From: Hypsibius dujardini
Lineage: Eukaryota; Tardigrada; Eutardigrada; Parachela; Hypsibiidae
Direction of reading: 5' to 3'
Length of the DNA stretch: 22,150 nucleotides
Assembly: GCA_001579985.1 (NCBI GenBank)
Contig: LRSR01011528.1
Coordinates: 1 to 22,150 of the forward strand
Part shown: piece after piece, positions 9,201 through 16,663 of the stretch
How the letters are laid out: every line of letters starts with the position of its first letter
Numbering within the stretch: the first letter of the stretch is position 1
Translations under genes and position numbers: made by a program
The notes under the pieces: model-generated
Seen by the model: only the letters and a program-made list of their open reading frames with translations
Database searches by the model: none
What the model was told of the DNA's origin: nothing

Positions 9201-12200
9201 AACGAGCCATCTCACATACGAATACAATGAATCCATCTTATAAAAGCACAAACATTATTTGTTGACATTGATTCAAGCAATCCAATGTCTGTGAACTTAT
9301 TTTGAATATGTGGCAGACATCCCTGGCAGACATCTTTCACTCGAGTCCAAACCCAGACAACTTTGAAAAATTAAATTTTTTTTTCTTGCAAGACTCCAGT
9401 TAATCTTTTCTAATTTGATTGTTTCTCTTTTCATTTTAAAATTATTTCCTGGTTGATACGGAATCGTGGAAAGCTACGAAACCTCGATATAAATCTTGAC
9501 CGCCATTGAAAACACTGTTAAAGCGGGGTGCCTTCCCTTCGAGCTATCCGTTCGGAATGAGCGATTAGAGCCGCTTTTACATTATTTTCCAGCTAGACTG
9601 AGGCAGTCCTTTTGAATTCTGTAAACGAATTTACGCTTTTACTGCCGGATGGAAAAAATCTAGGACTCCAAAGTTGAGCGAAAAATCCTTGCGGTAAAAT
9701 GAAAATCTGATGCTCGTGCTCTTTGGGGCACCTGCCTCATCATCCAGAGTCGTTTCTCCGCAATTCATCCACTAGCAAAGCTGTCCCAAAATTTACTGGT
9801 TTTACCTGTAAGCAATATACGTACAAGTATGTAAATATAAGTAAGCATAAGTAAGTAGAAGTAAGTAATACAAATATTATAAGTCAGGAAGCATTGTGTA
9901 ATATAAGTATAATAAGTATAATAAGTATAATATAAGTATAAGTACACAAGTAGTAGGTTACAAATAGTGGGCAACTAAAATATAAGTTGTGACAAATTCG
10001 ATGCAGAAGTTTTAGCTAACAATCGCACCGAACTGTTCCGTCTAAACGAGCCTCAGCGCTAACAAAACTGGGACCAGCAAAGTTTCCCACCAAAGCTGGA
10101 GCAGTCCAGAATTTAAAATGAATATATATTTATTATGTATAGATATATAAATAAATATACAGTGTATTTTAAATAAAGCAATATTTGGAAGGCGGCTGGG
10201 TCTTCAGAAAACCGTCCGGATTTTAAAGTTTTCGAAAATGGTTTTCGCTAGATGATTTTTTTCGACAAAGATTGCACGAAAGAGAGAAAAAAGACTTGGA
10301 CCATGCCAAAACAGGCGCGATTTCGTAAAGATAACTTCAGGCGAGTTCTGAGAGGTTGAAGATCATGGCAAACCGGCTAACGACCTTTTGATAATTGTCT
10401 GATTCATGCGTCTTAATTTTTTCCAGCTCTTCAAATTCTTCATCATGATACATCTGAACGCGTGTTTGTACTATTTCGTCAGGTAAAATTTCGTGCGTTT
10501 CTAAATTAAACAAATTCCCGCGGAGATGTAATGTGTTGTTGCCTGTCGACTGTCTAGCGAGCAGGCCGGCCTGAATTCGGATGGTTGGGTGAGTTTGTCC
10601 GCAAATCCGTGTCGGAATAACTTTTTAGGCAAATTAATAAAAAGTTTATAAACTTTACTTGCTAGGTTTATCCCGGCGAGGCAAAGTGGAGAAAAACGGG
10701 TGTGAATGAGACCAACGAAGACGACGCCCTGTCGACCAAGTATACGTGGTCTTTCTATTGGTCCTTGTAAGTTCACTTTCTCCACCAGTTACAACAAACA
10801 TAACGAAAATCAATTTGAACAACTTCGAATCTGCTCTTGTCGAAATCAATTTGGAACCAATTGGGTCTAAATTAAAGCATTTTTTCCACATCGTCTTAAA
10901 TTTGACACCTCGTCTTAAATTTGACACCGGAAAACGTCCCTGGCTAGTTTTTTGCCTAACATCCTCCCATCATCGAATGTCCTCACTCCATTGAGAAGCG
11001 CTGTTCTCGCGTTGACTTTTGCAGTCACTCTTTCACCATGATCGGAATCGTCCAACAGCCGCAGAAGGAGTGGCAGTTCCTCTTCATGACCGCGCAGTTC
11101 GTCCTCGGGGTGCAGCTCTTCTCGCAGATCCTCGGCAACACCATCCAGACCGTCCTGAAGGCCACCGACGCGGCGCGCAAATTTCGCAATAAAATCGATG
11201 CCGCCTTTCAATATCTCGAGATGCGCGGGGTAAAAAAGAACGAAGCCCTCCCTTTGTCCAATATTCCATGGGGTCGATAATACCTTTAAAGACCCCCCAC
11301 AATACCTCTCTGATTGATTCTTCTTTGACTGAAACTGGATATAATGGACACACACACAGACACACACAGACACACACAGACACACATACAGACACACTTC
11401 CTGTCTGTAGGTTAGCAAGGAGATCCAACAAAGGGTCCGCGATTACTTTGAGTACCAGTGGATCCAGCGACGTCTGATCGACGACAAAGAAGCGCTGGAA
11501 TCGCTGCCGGAGAAACTGGAAGCCGATCTCGCTATCAAGGTGCGTGTGCCTGTCGTCTTGTGACGGAGTGGCCGACCGTGTTTGTGATATAACTTGGGAC
11601 CACTTGGGATTTACACGCGTTGTTGATACAGGTCCACCTGGCAACCTTGAAACATGTGAGGATTTTTCAAGGCGTGGAACCGGGCCTGCTGGTTGATCTG
11701 GTGCTCAAGTTGGAGCTTCAAGTAAGACCATTTGCTGTAAAATAGCACCGGTAGTTTGTAAGCTAGCGCCATGACATCGTACTGGGAATCCTTGGGTATT
11801 GACCTACGGTGCGAGAATAGTATATGCTTAACGGGAAGGGTCTACAAGTCTGCACACTTCATATGACGACTGGAGAGACATTATCGAAGGTGGGCAAATG
11901 TGGGCGAAGAACCGTCACGTCAAGATTATCGGGGGTCTCCGATTGTCCTCCTGGGTTTCCGCATGTGTTCAACCCTAGCAGCAGGATTGGCGGTAATGTC
12001 TGGCCTTTTGGCGAGGGTTCAGAGCCCGCCCCCCCCCCCGAGGTCCGGTCCGGCAGTGTCCGTCGAAGACCGACCACGAACCCTGCAGGACAGCATAATT
12101 AAATGACCGTTACCTCAGACCGTTACCGCTACAAAGCGAGATTCGGCGCAGAGAGGAAAGCAGGGGGCGCAGTTGTTCGGCAAACGGCAATAAAGAGTAC

Positions 12201-13296
12201 TACTACTCTGTTGATTGATCTATTTGAGCTGCCAAAACAGTCATTACATTTTCAATTAGATTAGCAAAATCTTAACGAAAATGTTTCTTTTCTTTGTTCT
12301 AGCATTTACAAAAGTAGATTACCTCTCGATTGGCACTACATAAACTCTTACCGACAAAAAAGAGGAAACGTTATGGCTATTTGATTGCAAGAGAAGTATT
12401 TCATCAACGACACGGCTTTGTTGTGGGTTTTTTTTCACTCGTGTAACAACACGCAAATAGCTGCCCAAGCGTCTCGATCCCGGTTAACTTACTGCAAAGT
12501 TTCTCCTTGTTGTTTACAAACAATCCTTTTATTTGTTTGTTTTCATTTATTTATGATCGATGGAAAATCGCTGGGTTAAAAAGTTTTCTGAGGCCATTTT
12601 TATTAACCCATTTTCTTCGTGTAGGTGTTTGCACCCGGAGAATACGTCTGTCGGAAAGGCGACATCGGCCGGGAGCTGTACATCGTCAAGAAAGGCTGCC
12701 TGGAAGTGGTGTCCGACGACGGGTCCTTCGTCTACGCCCGGCTCGGCGAAGGCAGCGTCTTCGGTGAGATCAGCATCCTCAATATCAAGGGCATCAAGTC
12801 GGGCAACCGACGGACCGCCAACGTCCGCAGCATCGGTTACGCGGACCTGTTTCGCCTGTCCAAGCACCATCTGTGGGAGGCGCTGGAAGAGTACCCGGAC
12901 GCACGGACGAAAATCCTCGAAATCGGACGGCAACTTCTGGTGAAGGACAATCTGATTAACCTGCAGGAGGAGGCGGAGCATCACGCCAACCATCAAAAGT
13001 TCCTGGACAGCTTTGTCAAGGTGACGGAGGGCGTCAACGACGTGCAGACCAAGTTCGGCCGGCTGGTGGCGGAACGCGCCGCGGTGGTCTTCAAACTGAA
13101 GCAGCGGATCCGTCGGCTGGAACATTTGACGGACCTTGAGGACGAACGGGACGCGTGGCTGGCGGCTGGTGCGCCGAAGCAAAGACCGAAGCCGAAACCG
13201 GTAGTGGTGGAACCGCCGCCGCCGCAACCGACGAAACCAGGAAAGACGGTCAAGGACATGCGGAAAAAAGCACCCGTCAAGAACGGTCGAAAATAA
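6166..13296 (+). CDS. Cyclic nucleotide-gated cation channel subunit, CNGA-like, 12 exons
   Basis: Complete model: exons 6166-6282, 6350-6586, 6660-6790, 7930-8023, 8514-8888, 10427-10482, 10558-10588, 10666-10766, 11025-11229, 11411-11539, 11632-11721 and 12625-13296. All join in phase to about 745 residues, normal for the family. Order: basic N-terminus (1-162), S1 (about 173-193), S2 (213-232), S3 (259-276), S4 (282-302), S5 (319-336), pore (373-394), S6 (395-425), C-linker (430-500), cyclic-nucleotide-binding domain (500-632), and C-terminal coiled coil (640-690) matching the CLZ domain of CNGA subunits. The binding site keeps GEISIL, NRRTAN (Arg and the cGMP-linked Thr) and VKDNLI (Asp linked to cGMP preference). 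The filter reads TMIGI instead of TTIGE, losing the pore glutamate. The product would be a plasma-membrane channel opened by cGMP or cAMP. Start: first ATG after an in-frame TAA at 6151. Confidence 0.93.
6350..6586 (+). CDS. CNG exon 2
   Basis: Acceptor TCTGCAG|GTC, 79 codons in phase 0. Strongly basic (KAKVPLKDPNKARIND, EAMRRRVSLEKSRK) and ends PMRKLLE. The donor GAG|GTTGGT is weak, but the frame downstream loses protein character and a 73-bp intron restores the frame of exon 3. Confidence 0.7.
6660..6790 (+). CDS. CNG exon 3
   Basis: Acceptor GATTATAG|ACT and donor AAG|GTACTT. 131 nt, leaving in phase 2, which matches the single leading base of exon 4. Encodes the charged pre-S1 linker (MDPVKNDHQSKLRKGSG...). 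Confidence 0.7.
6791..7929 (+). other. CNG intron 3
   Basis: 1,139 bp, AT-rich, with short TTTATTA and TTGTTGAT runs (about 7530-7560 and 7808-7848). No gene recognised. Confidence 0.6.
7930..8023 (+). CDS. CNG exon 4: S1 segment
   Basis: Acceptor TTACATAG|A and donor TTT|GTGAGT. Encodes FKAEWVVDVEHSFYYYWL followed by LVSLFAFYNIIF, the conserved xWVxDPxxxxYYxWL-S1 block of CNG channels. Confidence 0.88.
8024..8513 (+). other. CNG intron 4 with direct-inverted-direct repeat
   Basis: 490-bp intron. The middle is built from copies of one 71-bp sequence, listed separately. Antisense open frames across here are not coding. Confidence 0.7.
8229..8420. repeat. 71-bp repeat, copies 121 bp apart with an inverted partial copy between
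   Basis: Positions 8229-8299 and 8350-8420 are near-identical direct copies (first 30 bp identical, then a GCCCCGCCCCTT core). The piece between, about 8300-8344, reads as the reverse complement of the GC-rich half (AAAAGGGGCGGAG). A perfect hairpin of CCGG, CCCTT and AAGGG, CCGG sits at about 8291-8316. Confidence 0.8.
8514..8888 (+). CDS. CNG exon 5: S2-S4
   Basis: Acceptor GAGAATAG|GTC and donor GTG|GTAAGA, 125 codons in phase 0. Shows RATFQEL, the S2 motif YIGDFVFFVDIFVNMFTS, S3 KMDLLAILPTDLIF and S4 with spaced basic residues (FRLNRYFKWYKLNEWFRRTE). All are diagnostic of CNG channels. Confidence 0.93.
8889..10426 (+). other. CNG intron 5
   Basis: Longest intron (1,538 bp). About 9815-9955 is an ATAAGTA-rich tract, and 10110-10180 is AT-rich. 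No coding signal or RNA gene recognised. Confidence 0.6.
10427..10482 (+). CDS. CNG exon 6: S5
   Basis: Acceptor TTTTTTCCAG|CTC and donor AG|GTAAAA. Encodes LFKFFIMIHLNACLYYFV, the S5 helix with the HxNAC.YY signature. Leaves in phase 2. Confidence 0.9.
10558..10588 (+). CDS. CNG exon 7: 31-nt microexon in the pore turret
   Basis: Bounded by GTCTAG| and |GTGAGT with flanking introns of 75 and 77 bp. Enters in phase 2 and leaves in phase 0. Encodes SEQAGLNSDGW, equivalent to the IS..GFGSDTW segment before the pore helix. It is required to join S5 to the VYPG of exon 8. Confidence 0.85.
10666..10766 (+). CDS. CNG exon 8: turret and pore helix
   Basis: Acceptor TGCTAG|GTT and donor TT|GTAAGT. 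Begins VYPGEAKW and ends KYTWSFYWS, the pore helix (usual form YxxSLYWS). The turret holds an NET glycosylation site. Leaves in phase 2, matching the single leading T of exon 9. Confidence 0.87.
11025..11229 (+). CDS. CNG exon 9: selectivity filter, S6, start of C-linker
   Basis: Acceptor TTTGCAG|T, 68 full codons, donor GGG|GTAAAA. Reads FTMIGIVQQPQKEWQF, then S6 (FMTAQFVLGVQLFSQILGN), then ATDAARKFRNKIDAAFQYL. The last block is the classic post-S6 AxRxxFxxKIDAxxxYM motif. The filter glutamate of CNGA proteins is isoleucine here. Confidence 0.92.
11230..11410 (+). other. CNG intron 9 with CA-rich microsatellite
   Basis: 181-bp intron. An imperfect (ACACACAG)n tract fills about 11347-11396 immediately before the short CTTCCTGTCTGTAG acceptor, so the usual pyrimidine tract is limited to a few bases. 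Confidence 0.75.
11411..11539 (+). CDS. CNG exon 10: C-linker
   Basis: Acceptor CTGTAG|GTT and donor AAG|GTGCGT, 43 codons. VSKEIQQRVRDYFEYQW, then DDKEALESLPEKLEADLAI, match the C-linker A'-D' helices (typical form RVxxWFDYLW...LPDKLRAEIAI). Confidence 0.92.
11632..11721 (+). CDS. CNG exon 11: C-linker end and start of the binding domain
   Basis: Acceptor ATACAG|GTC and donor CAA|GTAAGA, 30 codons in phase 0. VHLATLKHVRIFQGVEPGLL, then VDLVLKLELQ, fit the E'-F' and A helices before the beta roll. Confidence 0.92.
11722..12624 (+). other. CNG intron 11
   Basis: 903-bp intron, GC-rich in 11880-12180 with an 11-C run near 12031-12041. A short plus-strand frame at about 11865-11977 resembles part of an ABCA-type transporter (see findings), but it is not called a gene. 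Confidence 0.55.
12625..13296 (+). CDS. CNG exon 12: cyclic-nucleotide-binding domain, coiled coil, C-terminus
   Basis: Acceptor TCGTGTAG|GTG, 223 codons to TAA at 13294. VFAPGEYVCRKGDIGRELYI, FGEISILNIKG and NRRTANVRSIGYADLF form the beta roll and phosphate cassette. EEYPDARTKILEIGRQLLVK is the C helix. A heptad-patterned stretch (VTEGVNDVQTKFGRLVAE, KLKQRIRRLEHL) matches the CLZ coiled coil that trimerises CNGA subunits. The tail is Pro- and Lys-rich. GC content is higher than in neighbouring non-coding DNA. A long antisense open frame is a shadow. Confidence 0.95.
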   Translation: MFAPGEYVCRKGDIGRELYIVKKGCLEVVSDDGSFVYARLGEGSVFGEISILNIKGIKSGNRRTANVRSIGYADLFRLSKHHLWEALEEYPDARTKILEIGRQLLVKDNLINLQEEAEHHANHQKFLDSFVKVTEGVNDVQTKFGRLVAERAAVVFKLKQRIRRLEHLTDLEDERDAWLAAGAPKQRPKPKPVVVEPPPPQPTKPGKTVKDMRKKAPVKNGRK

Positions 13297-13297
13297 A
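13292..13297 (+). promoter_or_regulatory. AATAAA overlapping the CNG stop codon
   Basis: The hexamer AATAAA includes the TAA stop. It would give a 3' UTR of only a few tens of bases if used. No better signal was chosen downstream, so the true poly(A) site is unknown. Confidence 0.3.
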
Positions 13298-14944
13298 CGC
13301 TTTTGTATTCCATTGAATATGTGGGAACTGAATTATTATGGCCAGGCTAACCATAAATTCCTCTTCTTCACGTTACCGTAACGGATTTGTTTTATATTTA
13401 CATGCCCATCAGATTTTCTTTAAGGGGAAATCGGCGTTTTCTGTTTTATTCTGAAATTCCGTCAGATCACCGCACGTGTTGGCACGGAATATAAATTCAG
13501 AACTCCATTCACTGCTGTCTATCAAACTATCGTCAATTTGTAAACATTAGTCATTTCTATTGTTTTCAAAAAAAGTCACGTAACGTCACCAGGTCTTCTC
13601 CCATTTGGACATTCTTTTGAAAAATTTCATGAAGCGAATCTCGTCAGATTCACTGCGTTTTGGAAAGTTTCGATAGGTAGGCGGATTCGTTTCACCCAAA
13701 CAGCAGCCTTTTTGTCCAGCGTGTTTAGCCAGAAAGCAAAAGTGAGAGGAAAAAAACGGCGACCCAATTTCATCTCATTCCAAAATGAGAAATTTGCGAA
13801 GGTTTTTCGTCATTTCTGGTAATTTTTATCTCGCTACACGAGACAAACCATATTGTACAGTATAATGACCCAGTGCGGTTCAGATTTTTCATATTGGGAG
13901 GAATGACCCGATGAGAGGCAGTGAGTATGGCTCAATGAAGAGCACGACCTCTTTTTAATTGCTTTTTTCACGCACTTTCGTTGAACATTTATGTTGACAA
14001 CAGGGTTCATCCCACGTTTACCGGTGACTGTTTTTAAAACATTTTTATAAAATACTCCTGCTTTAAGCCTTTTGAATATGATAACAAATCAAAGTAATGT
14101 CTAGAATGTTACCCTGCCACGCAAACCAGCTCGAAACGACGGTTAGAGAAATATATTTTTTCAGCGTGGCTGAATCGCGTGAGATTGAACCTATTCGGTT
14201 CGTCACGTGGACCGAATTGAAGATTAATATCAAAGGGCTCTTTGGATTGTTTATTTTGAAACCGGAAAGGTTAATTATTAAACTTTACATTACTTTTTCG
14301 GACAGGGACAACGCATTCTGACGAGGGTTATTGAACATTTTCTTTTGAGGATGTTTTGCCCTTTCTGTAAGAGGCTTCCGGTCTAATTTTGGCCACTCTT
14401 TTTCTGGTTTAGTTCTGGCCACTCGCAATTCTCAATTCTCGGTGTGATCTGATGAAGTTCGTATAGATGTAGATTCAAACAAAATTGCTTGCCACTGTTC
14501 CAACGAGAATTCAACTTGGCATCGAAGGGCATCAGCCAAAGATTTGGCGGGGTGATATGTGTATTTTTCGAAGAAGCAGTATTTCGAAAATTGACTCATA
14601 GCTCCTGATCTTCGAAAAATATTTGGTTGATGCTAATCGATTTCAAACTCAATTTTAAATGGGACAGCGCTAAGAATTTGTTTTGTTACTTTATGTTCGC
14701 TGAGTTTCACCACATCGAGGATTGCTAGTGGCCAGAATTAGGTCGGACTCCTCGTATCGTATCCCTACAGTGCTCTTTGACGTACCAATTTCTGATTATT
14801 TTAAATTTCTTAATGCAGAACCTGAATGGTCAGATTCTAGCTAGTCTGTCTGAACAGTCTTCAGTCTCATATATGCCACCTATTTTTGCCAGCCAACCCG
14901 ATCAATTTTCGAGTGATACAAAGGTGAGGCTTTTCATAGTCATA
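13297..14944. other. Intergenic region 3' of the CNG gene
   Basis: No supported gene. Contains one copy of a dispersed repeat (about 13718-13850). The 74-codon plus-strand frame at 14097-14321 shows no motif. Confidence 0.55.
13718..13850. repeat. Dispersed diverged repeat, copy 1
   Basis: AGCCAGAAAGCAAAAGTGAG, then CGGCGACCCAA, ATCTCATTCCA and GAAATTTGCGAAGGTTTTT recur in the same order and orientation at about 18400-18500. Homologous but diverged, so an old repeat family. Confidence 0.7.
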
Positions 14945-15264
14945 AGAGACGTTTAAGTAACCGGCGTAAGCGTAAAGTAAACTTAGGCGTAAGGCCCGCT
15001 AAGTTTACGCTTACGACTGGATGTTTAAGCACTTGGCGGAAGGATTTCGGCGTAAGGCGCGAGAGCAGAAAATTTCAAGGAAACCACTCGGAATCAAGAA
15101 TGAAATTTTCTTACTCCGTTCTTACGGCGAAACTTAAGGCTCATTGTCCCTTACGTCAGACAATAGCGTAAGAAATTAACCTTAAGAGAGGCCACATCCC
15201 GTGCCTCAATCCTATTGGTCCGTGTCCTTAAGTTTACGCTTACGCCGACTGCTTAAACGTCTCT
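14945..15264. mobile_element. About 320-bp TIR element (MITE-like)
   Basis: The left end AGAGACGTTTAAG followed by CGGCGTAAGCGTAAA is matched by the inverted right end TTTACGCTTACGCCG...CTTAAACGTCTCT. Internal copies of TAAGTTTACGCTTACG also occur near 15000. No coding capacity. Target duplication not clear. It ends about 10 bp from the stop codon of the PAN-like ORF. Confidence 0.7.
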
Positions 15265-15273
15265 ATTGATTGA

Positions 15274-15888
15274 TCAAGATTGACAATTAGTATGCTCTAC
15301 ATTTATTTCCGCCACAGGCCCAGGTCTGTCGTGCAGGCGCATTTTAAAATTACTTTGCAACTTGAAGCCCACAACTGGAAGCATGATCGGACTGTGGATG
15401 AATTGCTGAATGTAACACGTAGTTGGGCTTGTCCAATATGAATCAGCCTCTGGAAAGAGAGAGCATAGGGCCCGACACTCCTCTGCAAAAGGCACCTCTG
15501 GGAAGATTGCCAATTGTCGGTATTGTAACGTGTGATGCGTGATGTGGCTAATGGGATGCGGAATGTAATTTTGCCCGTGCGATTGCGAATTGGGCAAGGT
15601 TATCTTTATCCCTTCTGCGTGTGGTCCCGTCCTGGTCGCCTGAAGCTGATGACAAGTTTGGTTTCCGCCGAAGTACAGGAAGACGTCGCAGTTATGCCTC
15701 ACGGCACAGGATTGCTGACAAAGTTCTAGCGTAAAATGGGAGAGGATCCCAATACTTTTAGCATTATTATATCGAGTTGGATGTGTCTCAAACGCTAAAT
15801 TTGTTCGAAGATAGAACCCGAAGTCGCTAATAATACCAGTCGTTGGCGTCAATGGAACCTTTAAGAATAAAAACAGTTTAGGGAACAT
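15274..15888 (-). CDS. PAN/apple-like cysteine-rich protein, hypothetical
   Basis: Open frame of 204 codons, the longest outside the channel and transposase. Two cysteine clusters look like PAN/apple modules: TLELCQQSCAVRHNCDVFLY followed by a further Cys in NQTCHQL, and AEECRALCSLFPEADSYW followed by TTCYI. PAN modules bind proteins or sugars in secreted or surface proteins. The first residues (MFPKLFLFLKV) are hydrophobic but a poor signal peptide. A pyrimidine-rich stretch ending TTAAAG| before GTTCCATTG at about 15862 could be a 3' splice site, so this may be the last exon of a longer gene. No partner exon was found. Identity of the modules is inferred from cysteine pattern only. Confidence 0.5.
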   Translation of the reverse strand: MFPKLFLFLKVPLTPTTGIISDFGFYLRTNLAFETHPTRYNNAKSIGILSHFTLELCQQSCAVRHNCDVFLYFGGNQTCHQLQATRTGPHAEGIKITLPNSQSHGQNYIPHPISHITHHTLQYRQLAIFPEVPFAEECRALCSLFPEADSYWTSPTTCYIQQFIHSPIMLPVVGFKLQSNFKMRLHDRPGPVAEINVEHTNCQS

Positions 15889-16663
15889 CTGTTTATTACG
15901 TCATTAATTTTTATTAGGCGAACCGACACCCCCTCCCCTAACGTCAGAGTTTGTCAGAATTTTTTTAACACCCCGTAGATCTTCAGTTTCTGACGTCAGA
16001 AACCCAATACCCCTTCCATTACAGAAAAAAACCTGAAACGTATCTTTATCACTCCAAATCAGGCCTGTCCTCCACCAGGTCGCTACGCAGCCAGTCCGTT
16101 CCCAGATCTATAGCAGGATCAGCAGGAACTGGAACTTTTGGGCCTCTGACGTAACGAATTGGAGGGGGGAGAAACCAATCAGGAAACACCTTGGGGAATT
16201 GGGGAAACACCTTGCCGGCATTTTCAAGGGATGTGTAATGCTCGAAAAAACGAGGAATTGCCGCAGAAATTCCAAATGAATAATTTCTGAGCCTACTGGG
16301 TTCCCCAAAGCTGACGTCAGAACGCCGGCTTACCCCCATCCCGTCCAGTCAGAGTTCGTCAGGTATTTTTTGACCCCCACCCCCCCCGACCAATACTGAC
16401 GTAATAAATGGATGGTCCCTTAGTAAGCAGAGTATACAGTATATAATGCCACGAGTATTGCGATATGATTTTATTACAGCGGATGTATAGGGACCGAAAA
16501 TGATGAGCAGGACTACCGCCATAACAGGTATGCCGGCAGATGAAGTTGATGACATTTTGTTTGTTGAAGAGCAGATCAAAACCGTTAGAAAATATAACTT
16601 GTAGGGTTGTTAAATGCAAGGAATGGTTGTCTGCTGATTGATCGTGTCTTTATATGGATCAAC
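15889..16663. other. Intergenic, degenerate repeats
   Basis: Contains two direct copies of CAGAGTTYGTCAGRTATTTTTT-like sequence followed by C-rich DNA (about 15946-15980 and 16351-16385), each associated with a nearby TGACGTCA. Probably remnants of a transposable element. A minus-strand 96-codon frame (16049-16339) has no recognised motif. Confidence 0.45.

Noticed and set aside
11084-11644. Long minus-strand frames across CNG exons 9-11
   Set aside because: They run through a CA microsatellite and splice sites and have no motif. They are shadows of coding exons.
12547-13227. 226-codon minus-strand open frame opposite CNG exon 12
   Set aside because: Antisense shadow of a GC-rich real exon. 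The plus strand carries unmistakable CNG motifs.
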